A DNA stretch of 64,000 bases from Nitrospirota bacterium (GCA_015233365.1 JADFXU010000004.1:1-64000), one strand, 5' to 3'; positions 35,969-44,577 are shown, numbered from the stretch's first letter. Notes: generated by a model from the sequence alone, not told the origin. Numbers and translations are program-made.

Positions 35969-37568
35969 CTGTCTTCTGGTTTCATGCTCATCCTCCCACT
36001 GGGATATCAAACGAGAGGTGAAGATACCGAAAGAGGTATATGAGGTGAAGGGCGAAGAGCCTGTTGTCAAGGAGCAGGCAATACCGGATTTTGTACCGGC
36101 CACCGAGGACGTGTCCCCTCTGAAAACTCGGATGATTGATGTTGTGGCAAGGAATACGCCTCTCAGCGATGTGCTGCGTGTCATTGCCGATGCAACGGGA
36201 CTGAACCTTGCTATGGAAAAGGGAGTGGTGACTGAAACTCCTGTCAGCATGACGCTCAGGAATGTGAGTGCGGAAGATGCTTTAAGCAGTATTTTTTCGT
36301 CGGTGGATTATTTTTATACGATCAAAAATAATATGCTTGTTGTAAAGGCGGTGGAGACGAAAACATACGAGATCGGCAACCCGTCGGTCATACAGACTTA
36401 CAGTGTTGATGTCGGCGGCGATATACTCGGAAGTGCTTTGGCCGCATCTTCATCCTCAGGCGGTTCCGGTAGTTCGGGTGCTTCGGGGAGTACGGGCGCT
36501 TCGGGATCATCAGGCGGGTCAAGCAGTTTAAAGGGAAGCATAACACAGAATGCAAAGAACGACCCGACCGCTTTCGGTTTCTGGGCAGCCATAGAGAAAT
36601 CTCTTGCCAGTATTTTGGGGCAGGCTGCGGCAGCATCTAACGTGGCTGCCCCGGTTCCTGTCCAGGGCCAGCCGCAGCCGCAGGGCACTGCTGAACCAAT
36701 GCAGAGTTTTACGGTCAACAGGATGACCGGCACCATAATTGTCACTGCCTCGAAGCGAAATCTCGAACGCATCGAACAATACATTAACGCAATCAAAAGA
36801 GTCATTAACAGGCAAGTGCTCGTAGAGGCAAAGATTATAGAGGTCCAGTTAACGGATGGCATGCAGTTCGGGATCGACTGGTCACAGGCCCTTAACCAAT
36901 GGAAAGGTGTTTTCAAGGCCCCCACCACTATCGGAACATCAGGTTTCGCATCGGTAGTGCCTGCCGGATCGGCTGTTTTCAGTGCGAGCATTGCCGGCAA
37001 CTTTACCGCCCTGATGAACATACTCCAGCAGCAGGGTGAGGTAAGGACGCTCTCCAATCCGAGAGTGAACATCATGAACGGCCAAACAGCCCTCCTGAGC
37101 GTGGGGAGAAGCGTTACCTTCATTTCCAACGTGAACACGACAACGACTGTCGCGGCGGGTTCAGCGCCTATAACGACCTTTACCGTTGGTACGAGTTCGG
37201 TGTTGTCAGGCATGATTATAGGTATAGTTCCCTTTATCAACGAAGACGGTGAAATCTCCATGACTATCACCCCTATAGTTTCCAACCTTGTGCAACTTCA
37301 AAATACGAGCGTCGGCCCGTCAGGAAACCAGACGCAGATAACGCTTCCCACTATTGATCTCAGGGAACTGAGCACTACTGTCAAAGTGAGAGACGGCCAG
37401 ATGGTTATTATAGGGGGTCTTATATCGAAGACCGAAAACGTGCAGGACAATAAGGTGCCTGGAATCGCGGATGCGCCTATCATAGGGACGTTATTTACCA
37501 GCCACAATAAATCTGAAAGCAGGTCTGAGCTTGTAGTGGTGCTGCAGCCTGTAATCGTTTCAAAATAG
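35877..37568 (+). CDS. Pilus secretin (MshL/PilQ/GspD family), lipoprotein
   Basis: 563 aa. A lipoprotein signal peptide (FSPIAYSLLPIVCLLVSC, lipobox Cys near residue 37) is encoded by the heptamer repeat. An STN/N0 domain follows (TPLSDVLRVIADATGLNLAM), then a Gly/Ser-rich linker (about residues 195-222), an N1-like domain (VTASKRNLERIEQYINAI) and the C-terminal secretin barrel with VLVEAKIIEVQLTDGMQFGI and LRELSTTVKVRDGQMVIIGG. It forms the outer-membrane pore for the pilus. No other in-frame ATG precedes the lipobox. Confidence 0.92.
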   Translation: MGKNRIKNGRFRPLSFVFRFSPIAYSLLPIVCLLVSCSSSHWDIKREVKIPKEVYEVKGEEPVVKEQAIPDFVPATEDVSPLKTRMIDVVARNTPLSDVLRVIADATGLNLAMEKGVVTETPVSMTLRNVSAEDALSSIFSSVDYFYTIKNNMLVVKAVETKTYEIGNPSVIQTYSVDVGGDILGSALAASSSSGGSGSSGASGSTGASGSSGGSSSLKGSITQNAKNDPTAFGFWAAIEKSLASILGQAAAASNVAAPVPVQGQPQPQGTAEPMQSFTVNRMTGTIIVTASKRNLERIEQYINAIKRVINRQVLVEAKIIEVQLTDGMQFGIDWSQALNQWKGVFKAPTTIGTSGFASVVPAGSAVFSASIAGNFTALMNILQQQGEVRTLSNPRVNIMNGQTALLSVGRSVTFISNVNTTTTVAAGSAPITTFTVGTSSVLSGMIIGIVPFINEDGEISMTITPIVSNLVQLQNTSVGPSGNQTQITLPTIDLRELSTTVKVRDGQMVIIGGLISKTENVQDNKVPGIADAPIIGTLFTSHNKSESRSELVVVLQPVIVSK

Positions 37569-37580
37569 GAACAAGACAAG

Positions 37581-39230
37581 ATGGCAACAGCGGTCAGGGT
37601 CGGTGATTTACTTATTTCCAAGGGCTTTCTGGATAAGAGGCAGCTCAATATTGCGCTGATCCAGCAGAAAGTCACGGGGGACATGCTCGGCGACACCCTT
37701 ATCAATCTCGGTTTTGTGACATCAGCGGAACTGGCGCAGTCTTTGGCGGAGCAGTCAAACCTGGAGTACGTGGACCTTAATACCTATGTCGTTGCGGAAG
37801 AGGCCCTTAAGGTGGTCCCAAAAGAGCTGGCTGAAAAAATCGGCTTTATCCCCATGGATATCGATGATGGAGTGCTGACTGTAGGGGTCTCCAATCCGAG
37901 CAATGTTTTAGCCATAGATATCGTAACAAAAATGACAAGGCATACGCCGAAGGTATATATAGTTGATGCCGATAGTTTCCGTGATTCTCTGGAGAGGGCC
38001 TACTTTTTCCTCCAGAACCCGATCCAGGACCGGATGAGCGCTATTATAAACGAAATAAAGACGACCGGCACTGCAACGGGAAACGCGGTCACTGCGCTGA
38101 CCGAACTGGTCATCATGGACGGCATCAGAAAAAACGCCACTGACGTCCACATTAACCCGACGTCCAGCGTTATCCAGATATTTTACCGTATCGACGGTGT
38201 CCTGCAATACGGCCACTGTATTCCGAGGGCCGCTCATACGGGTATTGTATCGAGGATCAAAATACTTTCTCATCTGGATATAGCCGAACAGAGGCTTCCA
38301 CAGGACGGTTCTTTCAGGTTCACCATTCTGAACAGGGCTTATGATATCCGCGTGTCGACCGTACCCACTGTCTATGGAGAAAATGTGGTCATGAGATTGC
38401 TGACAGGTTCCGCATCCCTGCTGCGGATCGACAAGCTCGGTTTCGATGCGGCAAATACTGCAAGGATAAAGGCGTTGTTCCAGAAGTCGAGCGGAATTGT
38501 TCTTATTACAGGGCCTACCGGCAGCGGTAAAACCACTACGCTGTATGCGGCCCTGAGGGAAATAGATCTGATTGAGAGAAATGTCATTACTGTCGAGGAC
38601 CCCGTGGAATATAAACTCAGTCTTATCAAGCAGACCCAGGTCAATGAAAAAGTCGGCTATGATTTTGCGTTGGCGGGCAGGAATTTCATGAGGCAGGACC
38701 CGGATGTCATGCTTCTGGGTGAGATAAGAGACGAGGAAACGGCAAGGATAGCTATAAGGGCTTCGATAACCGGGCATCTCGTGCTCTCCACGCTCCATGC
38801 CAACGACGCGGTATCCGCCATCCCGAGGCTTATAGACCTTAAAGTCGACCGTTTCCTCTTGTCATCCTCGATACTTGCCGTAATGGCGCAGCGTCTTATA
38901 AGGAAAGTCTGTGTATACTGCAAAAAAAATTATGTCCTGAATGAGCAGGAAATCGATGCCTTCAAGGAAGCCGGAATCACGCCTTCTGCTCCTGTTAAAG
39001 CTGCCGGTTGCCCCAAATGCAACGGCACCGGTTACGCAGGCCGGATGGTTATCGGCGAGATCATGATAGTGGATGATGATATCAGGGAAATGATCTATTC
39101 GGGCGGTTCGATAACGGCCCTGAAAACTGCGGCAGTGAAAAAGGGGATGGTGCCGCTTAAGGAATCCGCCATGCTAAGGGCTGCCGAGGGAACTACAACC
39201 TATGATGAGGCAATGAGAGTAACAGGATGA
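37581..39230 (+). CDS. Type IV pilus/MSHA assembly ATPase (GspE/PilB/MshE family)
   Basis: 549 aa. An N-terminal GspE_N/MshEN domain (residues 1-145; in MshE this domain binds cyclic-di-GMP, and the sequence here has some but not obviously all of that motif) is followed by the RecA-like ATPase: Walker A GPTGSGKTT at 311-319, Asp box, Walker B VMLLGEIRDEETA and His box. A C4 zinc site (CVYCKK...CPKCNGTG) lies near the C-terminus. It powers pilus extension. No PilT-like retraction ATPase is in the window. It overlaps the next gene by ATGA. Confidence 0.93.
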   Translation: MATAVRVGDLLISKGFLDKRQLNIALIQQKVTGDMLGDTLINLGFVTSAELAQSLAEQSNLEYVDLNTYVVAEEALKVVPKELAEKIGFIPMDIDDGVLTVGVSNPSNVLAIDIVTKMTRHTPKVYIVDADSFRDSLERAYFFLQNPIQDRMSAIINEIKTTGTATGNAVTALTELVIMDGIRKNATDVHINPTSSVIQIFYRIDGVLQYGHCIPRAAHTGIVSRIKILSHLDIAEQRLPQDGSFRFTILNRAYDIRVSTVPTVYGENVVMRLLTGSASLLRIDKLGFDAANTARIKALFQKSSGIVLITGPTGSGKTTTLYAALREIDLIERNVITVEDPVEYKLSLIKQTQVNEKVGYDFALAGRNFMRQDPDVMLLGEIRDEETARIAIRASITGHLVLSTLHANDAVSAIPRLIDLKVDRFLLSSSILAVMAQRLIRKVCVYCKKNYVLNEQEIDAFKEAGITPSAPVKAAGCPKCNGTGYAGRMVIGEIMIVDDDIREMIYSGGSITALKTAAVKKGMVPLKESAMLRAAEGTTTYDEAMRVTG

Positions 39231-40444
39231 CTTTATTTTCTTACAAAGCCATTGGCGCTGACGGCGCTATGGTAAGCGGCACTCTTGAGGCGGATGACAT
39301 TAATTCGGCATTTGCATCGCTTTCCGCGAAAGGGCTTAACATCATCGATGTAGGAAAAGCAGATGCGGTTACAGCTTTTCTGAAAAGGACATTATCGCCG
39401 CGCAAGCTCAAAAGGACTGATGTAATTGAGTTCTCGACCAATCTTGGGGTCATGCTCAAGGCCGGAATTCCCATTGTCACTGCGCTTCAGGACCTCCATG
39501 ACTCGCTTGATAGCAAGGGACTTAGAGACATTGTCGGAGACATGAAGAACCAGATCGAGTCGGGAACTCGTTTTTCAGATGCTATGGAACTCCATCAGGA
39601 CATGTTCCCCGGCATTCTTGTGAGACTGGCGAGGGTGGGCGAGGAGACCGGCCGCCTCGACAAAAGCCTGGCGGATGTTGCAGACCACCTTCAAAAAATG
39701 GAGGACCTTTCCCAGTCAATCAAGAGGGCGATGACCTATCCGATGTTCGCAATCGTAACTACAACAGGGGCCCTGATTTTCTGGCTCGCATATGTCCTGC
39801 CGAAAATTATGGAGTCGATCAAGGGAATGGGCGTCAAAATGCCGTTTATAACAATTATGCTCCTTCATATCAGTGAGTTTACGCAGGCTTACTGGTTTCT
39901 GATTCCGCTCACTCCTGTATTGGCGGTGCTGACTGTGAAGATTCTGAAGCGGAACGAAAAATCCAGGTATTTTATTGACGAACTTAAAATAAGGATGCCT
40001 ATTATAAAACTTATTGTCCATAACAAGCTGCTCGCGTTGTTCTCCGAGCAAATGAGGATACTTGTAATGTCCGGGATCACCATTGACCGGTGCCTCGGCA
40101 TAGTCGCCGATGTGATGGGCAATGAGGTTTTCAAAAAGACGGCTTTGAACCTGAAGGAGAGCGTATCTGCCGGCAACACCATAGCCGACTCGCTGAAACC
40201 GCACAAGGAGTTTCCGCAGTTGGTCATACGAATGGTTGCCCTGGGCGAGACGAGCGGTCAACTGGAGGAGCAATTCGGGTTCCTTTCCGGTTATTATCTG
40301 AAAAAGCTGGACGATGTATCCGAGAAGCTGGGCAAGATCGTGGAGCCGCTGGTAATAACCGTTATAGGCGTTCTTTTCGCGATTATCGTGATCGGGCTCA
40401 TGCTCCCCATATACGATCTGGTATCGCACTTCGGGAAGATGTAG
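39227..40444 (+). CDS. Pilus inner-membrane platform protein (GspF/PilC/MshG family)
   Basis: 405 aa. Two GspF repeats with the motif FSTNLGVMLKAGIPIVTALQ and FSEQMRILVMSGITIDRC, and three membrane helices (about 165-190, 218-240, 375-398). It is the rotor through which the ATPase moves pilin subunits. It begins within the stop of the ATPase gene, so the two are coupled. Confidence 0.93.
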   Translation: MTLFSYKAIGADGAMVSGTLEADDINSAFASLSAKGLNIIDVGKADAVTAFLKRTLSPRKLKRTDVIEFSTNLGVMLKAGIPIVTALQDLHDSLDSKGLRDIVGDMKNQIESGTRFSDAMELHQDMFPGILVRLARVGEETGRLDKSLADVADHLQKMEDLSQSIKRAMTYPMFAIVTTTGALIFWLAYVLPKIMESIKGMGVKMPFITIMLLHISEFTQAYWFLIPLTPVLAVLTVKILKRNEKSRYFIDELKIRMPIIKLIVHNKLLALFSEQMRILVMSGITIDRCLGIVADVMGNEVFKKTALNLKESVSAGNTIADSLKPHKEFPQLVIRMVALGETSGQLEEQFGFLSGYYLKKLDDVSEKLGKIVEPLVITVIGVLFAIIVIGLMLPIYDLVSHFGKM

Positions 40445-40445
40445 C

Positions 40446-41771
40446 ATGGAATATCTTGAGTTTTTCAATCTCACCGAAGACCCCTTCAGACTTACTCCCG
40501 ACCCGTTCTATTTTTATCCGTCAATGGAGCATAATGAAATCCTCTCGTCGCTCAATTATGCTGTGGAACAGAAAGAAGGTTTCTTCCTCGCAACCGGAGA
40601 ACCGGGCACCGGCAAAACTACTATTCTGAAAGTCTTTATCGACAAATGGAAGGAAAAGGCCGAGATTGCACTTATTATGACGCCCCGGCTCAGCCCCGAG
40701 GAGTTTCTCGTTGCCCTCCTTGAAGACCTCAAAATACCGGTCACTACCGACAACAAAAATGAAATATTGAAGTCATTCAGGAATTTCCTCGTTGAGCACT
40801 GCTCCGGCAGAATGCAGGATGATCCGTTCCTGCCGCTGCAATACTTAAGGGACCCCGTTGTTGAGCACTCCTCCCCGGGCAGAAGGGTGATCATTATTGT
40901 GGATGAGGCCCAGAACCTCCCGGATGAGACGCTTGAGGAATTACGGCTCCTGTCTAACCTGGAGACCGAGAAGGAAAAGCTGCTCCAGATCATTCTTATA
41001 GGGCAGCCCGAACTTAGGACCCGGTTGCTTTCCAATGCAATGAGACAATTGAACCAGAGGATAACAATACGGGCAATTTTAAAACCTCTGAGCATGAATG
41101 AGACCGCTGATTATATCAATTACCGCCTGATAAAGGCCGGAAAAGGCTCTGTGCTTTTTGAAGAAAAGGCAAAAAGGCTCCTCTATAAAACGTCGAAAGG
41201 GATCCCGCGGCTGATAAACCTCATTGCCTCGCGTGCGATGATGGCTGCGTACCTTGATACAAGCAGGAATGTGAGAAAGCGGCATGTAGTCTATGCGACC
41301 CGCCACTTGCTGGATGAAACACTTCAGCATAAAAGATGGCCGGCGTTTTTGAGCAGGCCGGTAATCGCAGTTCTTCTGGTGGCCCTCGGCCTGCTTGCTG
41401 CCCTCGCTGTTTTCGGCAGCCGTAACCTGCATATGCCGGTGGCGGAGTTTAAAAATGCTGTTTCCCCCAAGCCGTTAAGAGAAGAGATGCCGGTAAAGGT
41501 AGAGGTAGACACAAGCAGCCAGACAGCGGCCCAGAAACCGGAATTGATTAATCCCTCCCCGAAAAGGATAATTGTTACTGCTGAAGGCGTAAATTTGAGG
41601 GCAGCCCCGTCGCTGGATTCAGAGTCTGTCACTCTGGCTGCAAGGGGCAGTTCCTTCGATGTGTCCGGTGAATCAACCGACTCCGCAGGAAGGAAATGGT
41701 ATAAAGTTAAGTCAGCCGAAGGCAGGGAATGTTGGGTTGCGGCAGATGTAGTAAGGGCAATTACAAATTAA
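40446..41771 (+). CDS. ExeA/MshM-type AAA ATPase with C-terminal SH3 domain
   Basis: 441 aa. AAA ATPase with MEYLEFFNLTEDPFRLTPDP at the N-terminus, Walker A GEPGTGKT at 51-58 and Walker B VIIIVDEAQNLP, followed by one membrane helix (about residues 298-318) and a bacterial SH3-like domain (GVNLRAAPSLDSESVTLAAR...WVAADVVRAI). ExeA-like proteins bind peptidoglycan and help install the secretin in the envelope; here an SH3b module would do the wall binding. It follows the platform gene by one base. Confidence 0.88.
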   Translation: MEYLEFFNLTEDPFRLTPDPFYFYPSMEHNEILSSLNYAVEQKEGFFLATGEPGTGKTTILKVFIDKWKEKAEIALIMTPRLSPEEFLVALLEDLKIPVTTDNKNEILKSFRNFLVEHCSGRMQDDPFLPLQYLRDPVVEHSSPGRRVIIIVDEAQNLPDETLEELRLLSNLETEKEKLLQIILIGQPELRTRLLSNAMRQLNQRITIRAILKPLSMNETADYINYRLIKAGKGSVLFEEKAKRLLYKTSKGIPRLINLIASRAMMAAYLDTSRNVRKRHVVYATRHLLDETLQHKRWPAFLSRPVIAVLLVALGLLAALAVFGSRNLHMPVAEFKNAVSPKPLREEMPVKVEVDTSSQTAAQKPELINPSPKRIIVTAEGVNLRAAPSLDSESVTLAARGSSFDVSGESTDSAGRKWYKVKSAEGRECWVAADVVRAITN

Positions 41772-41772
41772 T

Positions 41773-41802
41773 GTTGAATTTTGAATCCAACATCCAACAT
41801 TT
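41773..41802. repeat. Short heptamer repeat (CCAACAT type)
   Basis: ATGTTGAATTTTGAAT followed by CCAACATCCAACATT: heptamer units flanking a small stem, at the convergent junction of the ATPase and TPR genes. With the adjacent MITE it probably terminates both transcripts. Confidence 0.45.
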
Positions 41803-41803
41803 T

Positions 41804-41864
41804 AGCCCATATTATTCATAAACTCTGTCCAGCCTGCTCGACACCGCATGAATAATATGGGTTA
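41804..41864. repeat. TA-ended MITE-like element, copy B (internally deleted)
   Basis: 61 bp: TAGCCCATATTATTCAT at the left and ATGAATAATATGGGTTA at the right are nearly exact complements, with only GTCCAGCCTGCTCGACACC-type inner sequence between. The ends match copy C at 51347-51536. The last bases (TTA on plus) form the TAA stop of the minus-strand TPR gene. Confidence 0.85.
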
Positions 41865-42986
41865 GTCAGTTGGCTTTGGTTTTATTTGTGAGTCGGTTGG
41901 CTTTGGTTCTATTTGTGAGTTAGTTGACTTTGATTCTATTTGTGAGAGTCTTTCGCTTGCCAGTTTTCTGCTCCTTGGGTCGAGGCCGTTCATGGATAGT
42001 ATCTCGCGGTAGATGCGCTCAGCGTTAGCGCTATTGCCTTTTTTTTCCTCAACGCGGGCCAGCCCCAGGTATCCCTGGATGTCTCCTGATTGGGCCAACT
42101 TGTAAAAAGATGAATATGCCTTCTCATAATCCCCGTTTTGCTCATTCAGGATAGCAAGGTTCAGTAAGCTATTCTTGTTCGAGGGATCAAGGGCCAGCGC
42201 TCTGGTGAGATACTTTTTCCCATCCTCCGCATTGTTCAGCTTTATTGAGGCAATGCCCACGTTAATAAGGGCTGGAATGTAATCCCTGTTCTTAGCAAGG
42301 GCATTTTTTGCAAAGAGCAGTGCCTCGTTATTTCGTCCCATCAGGAGCATGATGCCTGAGATGTTGTTCATAATGACGTAATCGCCGGGTTCCAGTCTCA
42401 GCGCTTCCTGATAATTGGACAGGGCCTGCTTGTAATCTTTCGCCGACTCATAGTTCTTTGCAGCGTACAAATGCATGTCCCTGCTTTCCCGTTCTTCCGT
42501 TGTGAGATTCCTTTGCAAAGGAACCTTGATCTCTTGTGAGCCATCCTTTTTACTGATCCCCTCTTCAGAGGGGGGCAGGGAAGGTTTGGTCTCTTCTCTG
42601 TTTTTCCCGTAAAGGGCAAGCACCTTTTTTTCTCTCTTGCGCGCCGCTTTTTTGGGTGTGGGATGTGCTTGTTCAGATGCCTGTGTGCTTACCGAAGAGG
42701 TCGGGGAGGGCTGCACAGGCGGGTTCACGGCCTGTACGGGCGTGTCAGGGCGCGAACGACGCAGCGGTCTGGTCACTGCATCAGGTTTCAGGAATGTTTC
42801 CATATAGTAGACAGCCCCAAATCCGGCCACGACGGCAACCAGCACAAGTACGGAGAGGATGATGATTTTTTTCCTCAGGGCCGCCTTTTCTGTTGAATGC
42901 TCGACCACCTGTTTCAGGTTGGGGGGAACATCCCTTTTGATCCCCTGGTTCTTGACTTTTGATAGCAGTTCCGCAAGAAGGCTCAT
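41862..42986 (-). CDS. TPR-repeat pilus-associated protein (MshN-like)
   Basis: 374 aa from ATG 42986, preceded by GAGG. A short cytoplasmic segment, one membrane helix (IIILSVLVLVAVVAGFGAVY, about residues 38-57), a Pro-rich periplasmic linker and about five TPR units from residue 150 (ALSNYQEALRLEPGDYVIMN, AKNALAKNRDYIPALINVGI). The order and topology match MshN of MSHA systems. The C-terminus is a repetitive tail (NSQIEPKPTDSQIKPKPTD) from three imperfect copies of a 30-base unit, and the stop codon is contributed by the MITE. Its start overlaps the lytic transglycosylase stop as ATGA. Confidence 0.8.
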   Translation of the reverse strand: MSLLAELLSKVKNQGIKRDVPPNLKQVVEHSTEKAALRKKIIILSVLVLVAVVAGFGAVYYMETFLKPDAVTRPLRRSRPDTPVQAVNPPVQPSPTSSVSTQASEQAHPTPKKAARKREKKVLALYGKNREETKPSLPPSEEGISKKDGSQEIKVPLQRNLTTEERESRDMHLYAAKNYESAKDYKQALSNYQEALRLEPGDYVIMNNISGIMLLMGRNNEALLFAKNALAKNRDYIPALINVGIASIKLNNAEDGKKYLTRALALDPSNKNSLLNLAILNEQNGDYEKAYSSFYKLAQSGDIQGYLGLARVEEKKGNSANAERIYREILSMNGLDPRSRKLASERLSQIESKSTNSQIEPKPTDSQIKPKPTD

Positions 42987-43534
42987 GGCATTTCGCCTCT
43001 GTCCCATGCCCTGAATGAAAGAGATGAAGGAGTTTGCCGGATTGCCGGCTTGTCGGCTTGTTTGAGTTGACGGAAGATCTTCCACGAATAGGCCTTTTTC
43101 TTGTCCGGGCTTACGGCATTGTAGCAGCCCACCGCCTCCCATGTATACCCATGGCGGTCTATGCACTGCCTTAATATCTGGGCGCCTGCCATTGTATTGT
43201 AACAGCAGTCGTTTAAGAGCCTGTCCCCGTCAAACCCCAAGGACTTGATCCAGAACGAGTTTACCTGCATAAGCCCGATATCTACAGAGCCGTTTTTATT
43301 TTTGTTCGTTGCCTTGGGGTCGAGATTCGATTCCGTTTTTGCGATACATTCAAGAAGCACCGGGCTGATCCCGTACTTCTGCCCCGCTTCGTCGAAGCAG
43401 AAGGCATAGGAAAAGGATGAAGGATGAAGGATGAAGGATGAAAGTACGACAAAGTAAAATATGTTGTTTATTACTGACTTCTTTGAGTACTGGATTTCAG
43501 TATCCGTCAAATCTTCATAGAAGAGTCGAACCAT
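42983..43534 (-). CDS. Lytic transglycosylase (SLT domain)
   Basis: 183 aa if started at MVRLFYED (43534). Hydrophobic residues near 18-40 (FVVLSSFILHPSSFSYAF) act as signal peptide and are encoded by a GGATGAA heptamer repeat. The SLT fold follows with the catalytic Glu in ECIAKTESNLDP, the GLMQVN motif and the AVGCYNA segment. Such enzymes cut peptidoglycan so that pilus or secretion machines can cross it, and it is coupled to the TPR pilus gene. The long upstream reading frame overlaps the toxin gene and is less likely. Confidence 0.85.
   Translation of the reverse strand: MVRLFYEDLTDTEIQYSKKSVINNIFYFVVLSSFILHPSSFSYAFCFDEAGQKYGISPVLLECIAKTESNLDPKATNKNKNGSVDIGLMQVNSFWIKSLGFDGDRLLNDCCYNTMAGAQILRQCIDRHGYTWEAVGCYNAVSPDKKKAYSWKIFRQLKQADKPAIRQTPSSLSFRAWDRGEMP
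43405..43441. repeat. Heptamer tandem repeat (GGATGAA type) inside the transglycosylase gene
   Basis: Four perfect or nearly perfect GGATGAA units in tandem. On the minus strand they are translated as LSSFILHPSSF within the signal peptide. Confidence 0.9.
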
Positions 43535-43538
43535 TTTT

Positions 43539-43802
43539 CTAAGGATTCTTGAGAACATTATGTGTGCCGACCTTGCGCAGGACATAGACATCCCCGTCAA
43601 ACTCGAAAGTAAAACGGTAGTGGTAATCAACATATCCCTCCCATATGCCTTTAGTTCCCTGAACAGGGTGCAGATTGAGAGAGGGATGTTCAGGGTTGCT
43701 TAAAAGGAAACCTAATTGCTTGTCCACCTTGTCTTTGATTTCGGGGAGCAGCTTTCTGTAATCTTTCTTGAATGTGCTGAGTATCCTCAGCTTTTTAGCC
43801 AT
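43539..43802 (-). CDS. RelE/ParE-superfamily (YafQ-like) toxin
   Basis: 87 aa. The compact RelE-type fold is suggested by FKKDYRKLLPEIKDKVDKQL, NLHPVQGTKGIWEGYVDYHY and RFTFEFDGDVYVLRKVGTHN. It probably cleaves mRNA at the ribosome. It overlaps the antitoxin gene by 16 bases and is co-transcribed with it. Type II modules are usually self-regulated by the antitoxin-toxin complex. Confidence 0.82.
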   Translation of the reverse strand: MAKKLRILSTFKKDYRKLLPEIKDKVDKQLGFLLSNPEHPSLNLHPVQGTKGIWEGYVDYHYRFTFEFDGDVYVLRKVGTHNVLKNP

Positions 43803-44059
43803 TTGACAGCCTCGTCGGCCTCCGAGAATTCCTTAAAGTCACCCTGCTTCTTAGCTGTCTCAGCGTCCTTCTCCCCGGCCTGCCAATCATCAGTCCAGAA
43901 ATATGCCTGTGCTTTATCCACCACAATTACCGGCTTGATAACCAGCATGCCGTCTTTTTCTTGCATTTCAAGGGTATCGCCCACCTGCACATGCAGTCTT
44001 TTCCTGATATCATCAGGAATGACTATCTGGAATTTACTTCTAACCTTGACCAATGACAT
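43787..44059 (-). CDS. AbrB/MazE-like antitoxin
   Basis: 90 aa from ATG 44059, six bases after GGGAGG. The swapped-hairpin SpoVT/AbrB DNA-binding domain (MSLVKVRSKFQIVIPDDIRK then RLHVQVGDTLEMQE) is at residues 1-45 and an acidic, disordered toxin-binding tail after residue 55. It would neutralise the YafQ-like toxin that follows and repress the pair. Confidence 0.82.
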   Translation of the reverse strand: MSLVKVRSKFQIVIPDDIRKRLHVQVGDTLEMQEKDGMLVIKPVIVVDKAQAYFWTDDWQAGEKDAETAKKQGDFKEFSEADEAVKWLKS

Positions 44060-44158
44060 CAGAGCCTCCCATGAACCTGTTGGATTGTTGGAATATCCAA
44101 CTATCTTATTATAGTTGAGCATAGGGGGGAGGAGTCAAGAAGCCGGCAAAAAGCGGTA

Positions 44159-44355
44159 TCTGCAATTCAGACACTGGATGAGTCTCTGAAGCGAATCGCG
44201 GAGTCTTGGTAACAGTTCTCGGCGAGTAAGCGTAAAGCAGGCGCGAAACTGAAGTCCGAAGAGCTGAATTTTGCGCCTGTAGCGTGACGAGCCGTCAGAA
44301 CTGTCAAGACGTAGCGTCTTAGCGTAAGAGACTCATCCAGTGTCTGAATTGCAGA
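44159..44355. repeat. Structured element family 2, copy 2
   Basis: 197 bp. The outer arms (44159-44186 and 44328-44355) are exact reverse complements over 28 bases, beginning TCTGCAATTCAGACACTGG. The core matches copy 1 (32019-32196), including GCGAATCGCGGAGTCTTGGT, AGCAGGCGC...GCGCCTGTAGCG and AGAACTGTCAAGACGTAGCG. AAAAGCGGTAT occurs directly on both flanks (44149-44159 and 44355-44365), which may be a target duplication. Confidence 0.85.
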
Positions 44356-44546
44356 AAAGCGGTATACATAATCTGATTGACCTTGCGCCTGATGCCATGT
44401 ATCAGGCTATCAAACAATACGGAGAGTGGGTACTACAGTAAGCAGTATGCCCGCTAATATCTTCCATTTCGCCGCTTATGGCGTCGGTGCCAATCCCCAA
44501 AATTAATTTGTTGGATAAGTGAGCTGTTGCATAACCGCAAGAAGGA
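44356..44546. other. Intergenic stretch with possible gene remnant
   Basis: Between the structured element and the first prepilin. Plus-strand codons from 44379 read LIDLAPDAMYQAIKQYGEWV then LQ and a stop at about 44440, looking like the C-terminal end of a protein whose upstream part was lost or displaced by the element. I cannot identify it. The rest holds nothing I can support. Confidence 0.3.
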
Positions 44547-44577
44547 TTGACAACTTTACTCTTATTATGGCTAAATT
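44547..44577 (+). promoter_or_regulatory. Possible promoter of prepilin 1
   Basis: TTGACA at 44547-44552 with TAAATT at 44572-44577 (19-bp spacer) upstream of the AAGGAGAGAG ribosome site. The spacer is longer than ideal. Confidence 0.4.

Noticed and set aside
36398..37285. 295-codon minus-strand open frame opposite the secretin gene
   Set aside because: Antisense to a well-supported secretin with conserved motifs; composition mirrors the Gly/Ser linker codons.
37908..38798. 296-codon minus-strand open frame opposite the pilus ATPase gene
   Set aside because: The plus strand has intact Walker motifs; the antisense frame shows no family features.
43405..43441. GGATGAA tandem repeat considered as a phase-variable contingency tract
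   Set aside because: Seven-base units could shift frame, but the repeat reads open in all relevant frames as periodic peptide and no alternative promoter or start effect is visible; listed as a repeat only.
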